Shown piece by piece: positions 58,601 to 64,000 of a stretch of 64,000 nt of DNA. The DNA lies in NCBI RefSeq assembly GCF_963678635.1, contig NC_087063.1:12622368-12686367 (forward strand), written 5' to 3'. Numbering within the stretch: the first letter of the stretch is position 1; each line of letters opens with the position of its first letter. The notes under the pieces are model-generated. The model did no database searches. It was not told where the DNA came from and saw nothing but the letters and a program-made list of their open reading frames with translations. Origin of the DNA: Symsagittifera roscoffensis. Taxonomy: Eukaryota > Xenacoelomorpha > Acoela > Convolutidae. Both the position numbers and the translations under genes were made by a program.

Positions 58601-60031
58601 TCTCTAAACTTAACCTTGATTTCTAAATTTTTTGTAATAACTTGTTGTTTTCGTTTCAGCTTTCCGAGTACTTGGCACCTTGGCAGGCACCCGAAGTCAT
58701 GACAGTGAACAGTAGCCGCAGTACCTGTTCGTCCCCCACTTCAGCACAGGGCGGGGAAGGTGGGGGTAGTGTCAAGTCAGGAGGGGGTGGCGCAGTATCA
58801 ACAGGTGCTGGAGGCGTTGGAGGGGGATCCATTGGTGTTGGTATTGGTGCGGGAAAGTACAGCTGTGCCTCTGACGTCTGGAGTTTCGCGGTGGTCACGT
58901 GGGAAGTGATGAGTAAGGGTCAGGAACCCTACGGACAGATGAACGCACAACAGGCGAGGAGCCACTTATTAGTCATCTTCTTCTTAGAAAAAAACTTTTG
59001 CTTAGTCAAATAAATTACATAACTAAACTAAATAAAGCAGGCGTAAAAAAGCTCACTTTGAAAAATTGAAAGAGTTGAACATTGTGTATCAGACTAAATT
59101 TTTATACGAAAAAGGGTTAAATAAAGTATCCCATACAATTTAGTGATGATATGCAAGCCAAAAAAAAGATAAACCATAAGACCAACTTGGATCCCAAATT
59201 CATTGTCCATTTTAATCTTCAGATCTGTGAGTTCGTCACCTCTGGCAAACGTCTCTCTCCACCGTCCAACTGTCCAACTGCTCTGTCCAAACTCATGAAC
59301 GACTGCTGGAACGAGAACAGAGCACTCAGACCCTGGTTCGGCCAAGTGAACGAGGCAATATCCGCACTTGTACGCGTTCATTGTGTCACCAATGAATTCC
59401 AGTTCCCCCAGCCTACTCTATACGGAAAGTTGGTCGACCAACCGAACGACTATTAGTAAGTCTACAGTGATTTATAGTACACAGAAAAATTATAAACAAA
59501 TGAGAAACTTGCTGTTTTTATAATTATTAATTTCCGCAATTTTTTTTATCAGTTTCCGCAAAAATGAACAGAATAATTTCCGAGACCGGAACTTATTAGG
59601 ATATGAAATGGAATTCAGTTTTTGATCCAGTATATTTGTAGTCCATTTTTGCAAAAAAAAGTTTATTAATTTTCTTCCACTGTTTTAGCATGACCTTGCA
59701 AAAAGTGTCCTTAGCGGGACTCGAACCTCCGCAGTCGACCTCGCCGACCGGCACCGACAACTCGGGTGCACCGATCAAACCGGCTCAGCCAATCACAGTG
59801 CGCGAATGGCTGAAGGAAATCAGTATGACACAGTACAGCGAGAAGCTTGAACAAAGTGGCTACATGGAATTGAAAGACCTTTTTGACCTTCAAGACGCAA
59901 GTTTGAAATCGATTGGTGTTAGTTCTGCAAAAAACCGGAAAAAACTTCTGGCAAACATCGCTTTGGCGAAAATCAAGGAGAGAAAGCAGACAAATTATGG
60001 CAAAGCAAATCAGCTAAACTCAATCTTATGA
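34108..60031 (+). CDS. Eph-family receptor with pseudokinase domain (16 exons, 1142 aa)
   Basis: Exons: 34108-34198, 39255-39322, 39443-39615, 41210-41718, 42046-42220, 42644-42927, 43293-43538, 47635-47721, 48636-48908, 51471-51650, 52090-52281, 54982-55148, 55542-55655, 58660-58953, 59223-59455, 59689-60031. The length is 3429 bases, in frame. Domains: signal peptide (1-28), Eph ligand-binding domain (about 50-240) with its conserved Cys pattern, Cys-rich/EGF-like region (to about 335), two FN3 domains (335-540), TM helix (557-581), His/Gln-rich juxtamembrane segment, kinase fold (about 690-1010) and C-terminal SAM (1064-1126). VAVK Lys720 and helix-C Glu738 remain, but HRD is HKV (814-816) and DFG is GFD (834-836). 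Catalysis is therefore unlikely. Vertebrate EPHB6 and EPHA10 are known Eph pseudokinases; orthology is not claimed. The role would be ephrin binding and scaffolding at the plasma membrane (inference). At 1142 residues it is longer than typical Eph receptors (about 1000), because of insertions. Confidence 0.92.
34919..35560. repeat. GTTCCGAC dispersed repeat family, copy in Eph intron 1
   Basis: TGTTCCGGCAAATTGAGAAA, ATTGTGTTCGGGTTTGTTTT, TATCGAGAAAAATTGGTTT and AATAAAGCGAGCGAGCAG occur in order. The tail near 35455 (ATGGTCCGAACTTTCTGCG, TACTTGCACACTGAC) matches the other copies. Confidence 0.65.
36640..37290. repeat. GTTCCGAC dispersed repeat family, best-preserved copy
   Basis: TGTTCCGACCATTGAAAATT, AACTTTGTGTTCGAGTGTGT, TCGAGAAAAAAATTGGTTTG and GAATAAAGCGAGCGAGCAGG, ending near GGAACATTCTGTGCTACTTG and CACAGTAACCGGCT. 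A further partial head copy lies at about 36430. No ORF of note is present. Confidence 0.65.
37602..37629. repeat. (CT)n microsatellite in Eph intron 1
   Basis: A pure CT run of about 14 dinucleotides. Confidence 0.9.
38110..38362. repeat. MITE-like fragment of the CAGGGGCGG family
   Basis: It contains GCAGGGTCTATTAAATG, GAGCTCGGAAAATCAATTTG and GGTCGACC, and ends CCTAGATCCGCTCCTG. It lacks a clear left end. Located in Eph intron 1. Confidence 0.6.
39255..39322 (+). CDS. Eph exon 2: N-terminal edge of ligand-binding domain
   Basis: The acceptor TTGTTTTAG is in phase with exon 1 and the donor GAC|GTAAGC is good. The exon encodes FLANLEDQELSRLQPEFPTT and SD, corresponding to the segment before the first LBD strand in Eph receptors. 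It is only 68 bases. Confidence 0.75.
39443..39615 (+). CDS. Eph exon 3: ligand-binding domain, first part
   Basis: WKFKQEGDSFVWENCDV is followed by a Gly/Ser-rich stretch (GNGGGGTGSDSSSSSASQD) and WILTDWL, then HENLKLFLKIS. WENCDV and WILTDWL match the VCNV and NNWLRT positions of Eph LBDs, and the low-complexity stretch sits between them. Acceptor CTGTTGCAG, donor ATATC|GTAAGT, phase 2. Confidence 0.85.
40057..40479. repeat. MITE-like element with terminal inverted repeats and flanking direct repeat
   Basis: The left end is CAGGGGCGGGTTTAGG; the right end CCTAGATCCGCCCCTG is its near-inverse. AATAGTAG stands at 40044-40051 and again at 40480-40487, directly after the right end; the left copy is five bases from the TIR. 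CAG-starting ends and an 8-bp duplication suggest the hAT superfamily. The interior has a poly-G run, a CT microsatellite, and an inverted version of the TATTGGCG block. It lies in Eph intron 3. Confidence 0.7.
41210..41718 (+). CDS. Eph exon 4: ligand-binding domain and start of Cys-rich region
   Basis: It starts YVFWCDKPGDSSCVNEP, matching the CNSxxxxxxTCKET pair of Eph LBDs. It continues to GRFCVKVASVQLIHPICPET and NLARFPVTF, closely matching the ACVALLSVRVYYKKCPE and LARFPET region. GQCVLNAGLPVG and CQCLAGFEPTVDMEACT follow, the conserved start of the Cys-rich module. The donor is CACAG|GTATGT. Confidence 0.93.
42046..42220 (+). CDS. Eph exon 5: Cys-rich (GCC2/GCC3-like) module; GC donor
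   Basis: It encodes CKPGQFKSGLSNRQCTSCPA, then STGADKCGCSSGYYRNPDES and CGSTPSKP, the standard Eph EGF-like run ending at the first FN3. The only frame-preserving 3' boundary is ACCAAG|GCCAGT, a GC donor at 42221-42222, which completes Arg with the first base of exon 6 (PRNLKV). Confidence 0.88.
42644..42927 (+). CDS. Eph exon 6: first fibronectin type III domain
   Basis: NLKVSATGMDGQTTKLIWSA, then VNYKIVCVIGCVQQEPF and LYKFRVYSQNSLSGFYP. The W in strand B and the LYKFRVYSQN block in strand F are FN3 hallmarks. Acceptor TTGTTTTAG, donor TCGT|GTAAGT, phase 1. Confidence 0.9.
43204..43270. repeat. Short tandem repeat of 25-bp unit just before Eph exon 7
   Basis: GATGACATGTTCTATGGATC-type units start at 43204, 43229 and 43254 (last one partial), ending about 22 bases before the acceptor at 43292. 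Confidence 0.8.
43293..43538 (+). CDS. Eph exon 7: second fibronectin type III domain, first part
   Basis: VVRGIGVSEITSSEIKLEWE is the A-B strand region of an FN3 domain. YCIRISRRHFPNT follows, and then a Pro/Ser-rich loop (ALSPASPSSSSKGEE) longer than in usual Eph FN3 repeats. Donor TCTC|GTGAGT, phase 1. Confidence 0.85.
44404..44416. repeat. Poly-G tract in Eph intron 7
   Basis: A run of about 13 G (TTCGGGG... GGCGGAGGG). It stands out in AT-rich intron and may be the edge of a decayed repeat. Confidence 0.7.
44850..46180. repeat. Repeat-rich part of Eph intron 7: GTTCCGAC-family copy with an internal duplication
   Basis: ATCAAATTAAAGCTCTAG and GTGTTGAGAAAAATTGGTCT match the family interior, and ACATTTTGTGCTACATGCTC near 46105 matches its tail. 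Inside, the segment at about 45050-45250 is repeated diverged at 45590-45790. Shared blocks are TTTTGTTGT, ACCTGTGA, GGCCAATTTG, GACAAT and ACGCG. Confidence 0.55.
47635..47721 (+). CDS. Eph exon 8: second fibronectin type III domain, end
   Basis: LQPGTYQFSVRTEVDGVAGP and FSEAVGIE complete the F and G strands of FN3-2. Acceptor TTTGTTCAG, donor GAGA|GTGAGT, phase 1. Only 87 bases. Confidence 0.88.
48636..48908 (+). CDS. Eph exon 9: transmembrane helix and His-rich juxtamembrane segment
   Basis: VGLVVGIMLTVCMLFIILCV continues GMALLY and is followed by KRR, a clear single-pass TM helix with a basic stop-transfer end. The cytoplasmic part has (HG)n, then PPYGYKYEQ, HPHHHMGSAHHPH and DMGNG. The donor is AATG|GTGATT, phase 1. 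Confidence 0.9.
50011..50080. repeat. Two-copy tandem repeat, 33-bp unit, Eph intron 9
   Basis: AATTTCGATAGTTGTAACAT followed by a T-rich block with CTTTGTT occurs at 50011 and exactly again at 50044. Confidence 0.9.
51471..51650 (+). CDS. Eph exon 10: juxtamembrane segment and start of kinase fold
   Basis: It opens with a Gly/His/Gln tract (GGVGTLGGHHQQQQQ). QLFTEPSFFEDTDQVLAELT then aligns with the YxDPxTYEDPxxAVxEF juxtamembrane motif, with Phe at both Tyr positions. The last part, LDEKFLQLSSEGTP, leads into where the glycine loop should be. Donor CAC|GTGAGC. Confidence 0.87.
52090..52281 (+). CDS. Eph exon 11: kinase N-lobe
   Basis: EQGAVFRGTLLNPGTRDYT keeps only the last Gly of the GxGxxG loop. 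RVAVKALYLN retains the beta-3 Lys (720), and KFALEAALMSQFQHVNVCAF the helix-C Glu (738). YGVVYS matches the Eph LEGVVT strand. Donor CTCCA|GTGAGT. Confidence 0.92.
52282..54981. other. Eph intron 11: no further features
   Basis: AT-rich intron without a supportable gene, RNA or clear repeat. Short open frames here lack any conserved pattern. Confidence 0.5.
54982..55148 (+). CDS. Eph exon 12: hinge to catalytic-loop start
   Basis: AMWMGVSELCERGPLYRVLQ covers the hinge and helix D. LLLVKGISQGMHYLSELGYV, then HK, matches the Eph LRGIAAGMKYLADMNYVHR block. The exon ends exactly after the Lys of HK (phase 0), and the next residue would be the HRD Asp. Confidence 0.92.
55542..55655 (+). CDS. Eph exon 13: degenerate catalytic loop and DFG region
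   Basis: VLTSGNVIITEREVPKICGF, then DMRALLDESNANTKTFQE. Aligned to HRDLAARN...KVSDFGLSR, the catalytic Asp is Val816, Asn821 is kept, and DFG is GFD (834-836). Both junctions are phase 0 with good splice sites, so a frameshift does not explain the substitutions. Confidence 0.93.
55656..58659. other. Eph intron 13: no further features
   Basis: The 3-kb intron has several open stretches of 60-130 codons (for example 56068-56469 and 57682-58026). None resembles a known protein or carries recognisable motifs, so no gene is called. Confidence 0.5.
58660..58953 (+). CDS. Eph exon 14: APE motif, Gly/Ser-rich insertion, helix F; GC donor
   Basis: YLAPWQAPEVMTV is the end of the activation segment (APE at 863-865). 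About 48 residues of Gly/Ser-rich sequence follow, then KYSCASDVWSFAVVTWEVMS and KGQEPYGQMNAQQ, the standard helix F and G region. The 3' boundary is CAACAG|GCGAGG, a GC donor at 58954-58955, which joins in phase 0 to ICEFVTSG as expected from Eph alignments. Confidence 0.9.
59223..59455 (+). CDS. Eph exon 15: kinase C-lobe end and linker
   Basis: ICEFVTSGKRLSPPSNCPTA, then LMNDCWNENRALRPWFGQVN. The LPPPxxCPxAL, MxDCW and RP motifs of tyrosine-kinase C-lobes are all present. The end LYGKLVDQPNDY is the linker to SAM. Donor TATTA|GTAAGT. Confidence 0.92.
59689..60031 (+). CDS. Eph exon 16: SAM domain and C-terminus
   Basis: After a Pro/Ser/Thr linker the SAM domain reads ITVREWLKEISMTQYSEKLE, then LKDLFDLQDASLKSIGV and KNRKKLLANIALAKIK. 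It matches Eph SAM (GEWLxxIxMxxYxxxF, LxxLGVTLxGHQKKI). The protein ends QLNSIL, where S-x-L is compatible with a class I PDZ ligand. Stop TGA at 60029-60031. Confidence 0.93.
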
Positions 60032-63000
60032 AGCTTTTGGAACATATTTACCATAAGGGTTCCGTTTATAGATTTAATAATTGTTATGCCGCTATCAATT
60101 GTTGTTTTTGTTTTTATTTAACATTCCATATTCTAATTTAAGTTTTTCTGATTAACCTAAGTCTTCTTGCTATTCATTGAAAAATTTTTTATTTGAAATC
60201 CAGAGGTTCAGAAGTGCATTTAGAATTCAAGAATCGATGTTAGAAATTTCAAAACTTAAAAACCTCTGCGACCATTTTGGGGAAACCAATTTTGTTGTTA
60301 GTTCTTCAGTCACGCGCCAAAAATGCATTTTTTGAGAATACTGTTTTTGAGGGTCATTGAACGATTTCTGAAGTATGCACATATGTAGCTGCATTGTCAA
60401 TAGTTATTTTCAATTTGTTGATAGATTTGTGCTGAAGTGACTGGCATAGACGAAAAATATGAACCATTTCATTTCTCGAACAAAACTTGTGACAAATTCA
60501 ACTGACAGATTGCAACAAAAGGCTATTCTCAATCGAAAAATAGTTGGCCAATGATGGCTCATTCAATTGTTAAAAAAAATTTCTCCGCCAAGACGAATTT
60601 TAGATTACGTGGCAGCTGTTGTGAATTGTGTAAATTGTCTAATTTTCTAATTCACAGTTGTCCAAATAAAAACACAATTCACAAAAATGCTTATACCAAT
60701 GGCATCATCCTTCTAAACTAAAAGCAGTGATTCGGTTTCCAAAGAGTTTTTTAAAACCAAAGCGTAATAACGAGAAAATTGGTTTTTGCCAGGTGCTTTA
60801 TTTTCTCGGCGCACGCTGCCCCCCTCCCCCCTCCCAAAAAAAAAAACCGGTGCTTATTGGCGCTTTAACAAAAGTTCTAAGGTTGGTGAACCAGAAATGG
60901 TCGCGCTCAAATGGTACCCCTTTTCGGTAAAACGCCAGCTTACTATTCTATGCACAAACAAAATCGTTTTGATGAATGGCATTATGATTTACAGCTCAGT
61001 TTTGTCCTGAGTAATTTTTAAAATTAGCGAACAGCTGCAAAATCATTGACGGTTATCGGCCTACGAAACCGTATAAAAACATATAATTCATGATAATTTC
61101 AATGAATAATTAGAAACAATTTTTTGTGCAAATTAAAAAGTAAATTCACATGGTTGAGTTATAATTACTGATAGATATGCTTCAAACTTTCAAAAAATCA
61201 CGAATTTGAAATAAGCAAGAATGGTTTTTCATTGGTGGATAATGAAGATGTCAGAATGATTAACTTTCTAAAACAATATTCTGGAAGGCATTTCTTAAAC
61301 ATTGTGCTTTGATTTGAGCAGACATTTTGCGTCCGTAGCGCATGGTGGAATTAGGGTTTGATATTTGAGCACAAAACTTTTGATTTTTGAAAAAACTGCA
61401 ATAAATTTAATTGAATGACAATAAAATAAAACATCATTGAAATTAGGCTAGAGAACTGTCAGCAGATGAGTTTAAGGAATTACTTTCTGAAGATGGGAAA
61501 AATCTAATATAGCCTTGAAAGTTTGCAAAAAATTTTAATACATTAGAACATCAGAAACACATGAAGTTTTGGGTTCACTTTTGATTACAAAAGTGAGCAT
61601 AAATTATAAATTTTTCACCTGCTTAAATTATAGATTAACACTTTGCTCACATTGCTCGACGGCAGTCTAGTAAAATTTGGATCCAGGCGAAGCTATTAAC
61701 AAGTGACATTTCAATTTTTTTTCCAGATATCATTTGGACATTTAAAAAGATTCAAAAAACATCGAACTGAATGCGTAAACTTTATTTATCTGGATCAGAT
61801 GTTTAGTAGACACAATTTTTCACGATCCAAAGAACATGCTGAGTTTCTTGTCTAACAAATAAATATGCTCTCGGGAAGTTGAAATGTTGGTCTAAGACTA
61901 ATCTAAGAAAAGGATTTTTTTGCTCCTTTATTTCATTGTTCATTTTCACTTTTTAAATTTTTGATTAGTTTCTGCTGCTTTTTGGAAAAATTTTGTCTTA
62001 GTTTTTTTCTGTATTGAGGATAAGTTTTTCCGTTTCATTTAGTTATTTTTAATTTGAATCAAAAGTTTCTGGAGGTTTTTCAAATTGCTTTTTTTTGTAA
62101 TTTTTGTTCTTTTCTCTGTTGTTGTTTTAAATGCAGTAAAAATATAATAATATAATAATATTTTTAATTGGTTGATATATCGTAAACAAAAAGTATGAGC
62201 AAAAACAGTTTGAAAATTGAGCCCCGTGGGACCCCAAATGTGAAAAGTTTCTCAGATCAAATTTTCCGTGATTAGAATTTTTGCATCGATTGTCTTAGTA
62301 CTGCTCCGAACGCGAAACCGTTATATGTTACACAGTGTAGAACTTTGAAAAAAGTCCCTTTTTGCAGGGAGTTTCCAATATTTTTTAACTAACAAGAAGG
62401 AACTGGTACAATCGTGCTCATATGTAAACTATGTTTCGATTATGCATATAGCTAAAAATTGTAATCAAAAATGCTTACCATGATTTGCAACTCAATCAAC
62501 TTTGTTGACAATGCACGTTTATTCTGCCAATCAAAAATTTCCATTTTCATATTTGACTAATCTATAAGGTCCGCCGCGTTTGCCTTTTTACTGAGTTTTG
62601 TTTGTACTTAAGCTCAATCAATTTTTTTTAGAAATAATCATTTTGCCTTCAAAAATCAGGGCTAAATTTAGTTTTTATCGAACCCAAAACAATAAAATCA
62701 TCCTGTTCACTGACAAAATTGGGTACATTGAGTGACCATAATCAACTACTTTCGTCTTTTCGTTGCTGAAACGGATAGAAATCAGATTTCAAATTCAGTG
62801 TGCTTTGAAACAAGTTTCAATCGGTTTTTCTCCACTGCTGCGGTTTTAATTTGATTATGCAGCCATAACTTGATTGATTAGTTTTTGTTATACCGGTGCA
62901 TCTTTATTTATTTTTTGGAAAAGAATAATTTGATTTTTTCGAAAATTTTTTCAGGCTCTCATTATCAAACAGGTCAATTTATTCAAAAAATTTTTGAATA

Positions 63001-64000
63001 TTTTTTCTTTTTTTGACGTTTTTTTCTATTTTCAGCCCAAATCTGGTTAATTTTTTAAATTTACCTCCTTACTGCTGTTATTATTTATGATCTTGAACCA
63101 CAGTTGTTGAATGTTTGTTTTTTTTCCGGTGGAAAACGATTGAGGTTTTGGACAGGAGCATTTTGAAAGCTTTCAAATTACTCTTTAGTGTTCTTTTTAT
63201 TATTGTTATCAATTTCAATTGTCAATGTTTCCGTAATTGTTTCATTTGTTTCTTTGCATGAGAATTTTCAAGTCTCAGCCAACTTTTCGTTCTTTCTTTT
63301 GTATTTACCTCAAAACTATCACCATTATACTTTTAAAAGTCACTGCATAGTGATCTGTAATTGAATTTTTCAATATTCTGTTACCTTCTCGTGTCTACCG
63401 AAGTTACATGACTACTGACACTTGAGCTCTTACTAGTAGGTTGATTCGGGTTTAACATTTTAAGATTTGAGCCAAAGGTTTTCTTCAGTTAAAAATTAAC
63501 GAATTCACCTTCTTTTTCTGCAGTAAGTTTCCAAGTTTCCTCCATCTTTCAGAAGGAAATGATGCTATCTTGCTCATACTTTAACCATTTTCCATTTAAG
63601 CATATAGTTAAATGTTTGCAATCAAGCTTGCTGGCCTAAAAATCATCCAAAATTTTGGCAATTAACGTAATCTTTTTTCCAATCAGAACAATCAGTTTCC
63701 GGTTCTAGCTATTCTAAAATTTGTTTTTTTTTTCAGCCTCGACTGCCTTTCCACTGTGTTTTGTTCTTTACTTCATAGTCTGCCTCACTGTATTTTGTCG
63801 TATAAGAACTTCTCTTTCACTGTATTTTGTCTAATGATAGTTTTTTTTGTTTTGAAAATTTTGGAAAATTATGCGTATCGTTAGAGTGAAACAAACTCAA
63901 GTTATCATTTTTGTTATTCTTCAAAACTAAACAACTGGCTAGAAAGGGTTTTGCTCTCTCATATTTCTATGGGTTTTTGTATGGAAGTTTCTATGGGTTT
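60032..64000. other. Downstream intergenic region
   Basis: AT-rich, without supported genes. A candidate Eph polyadenylation signal AATAAA is at 60665-60670. A copy of the CGGCGC-core repeat lies at about 60800-60905 (CTCGGCGCACGCTGCCCCC, GGTGCTTATTGGCGC). The rest to the window end shows only poly-T/poly-A stretches. Confidence 0.5.
60800..60905. repeat. Dispersed repeat fragment with CGGCGCACGCT core
   Basis: CTCGGCGCACGCTGCCCCC, TTATTGGCGCTTTAAC and AAAGTTCTAAGGTTGGTGAA match in order the copy at 1287-1370. Confidence 0.6.

Overview
The window is animal nuclear DNA from a non-vertebrate metazoan that I cannot place further. It is AT-rich and intron-rich, has many dispersed repeats, and carries a receptor of the metazoan-specific Eph family. 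Both genes I can support lie on the + strand, head to tail, and were rebuilt exon by exon from reading frame, splice sites and splice phase. In both models the coding length closes exactly in frame.

Gene 1 (101-21282, 5' end outside the window) has eight visible exons encoding the last 571 residues of an armadillo-like/TIR-like/SAM protein. The domain order differs from SARM1 (ARM-SAM-SAM-TIR). Its fifth visible intron (8534-18604) is filled by a 9.3-kb satellite built from 21-bp and 30-bp monomers, organised in higher-order repeats of about 2.5 kb and, near the right end, 0.82 kb.

The intergenic stretch 21.5-34.1 kb holds a repeat cluster (25.2-31.1 kb) with about five related units that share a conserved leucine-rich reading frame. 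A weak retrotransposon gag-like fragment lies between them, and there are scattered copies of transposon-like families.

Gene 2 (34108-60031) is a complete 16-exon Eph receptor model of 1142 residues: signal peptide, ephrin-binding domain, Cys-rich region, two FN3 domains, TM helix, juxtamembrane segment, kinase-fold domain and SAM. The kinase fold is clearly a pseudokinase. HRD reads HKV, DFG reads GFD, the glycine loop is eroded, both conserved juxtamembrane tyrosines are phenylalanine, and about 48 Gly/Ser-rich residues are inserted after the APE motif. The extracellular half and the SAM domain look intact, so I infer a kinase-dead signalling receptor.

Three of the 22 inferred introns need a GC donor to keep the frame (GC-AG introns), which is far above the roughly 1% usual in animals. 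From 60.1 to 64 kb I see no gene. The most notable features are the Eph pseudokinase, the ARM/TIR/SAM protein, the intronic satellite, the GC-AG introns and the 25-31 kb repeat family.
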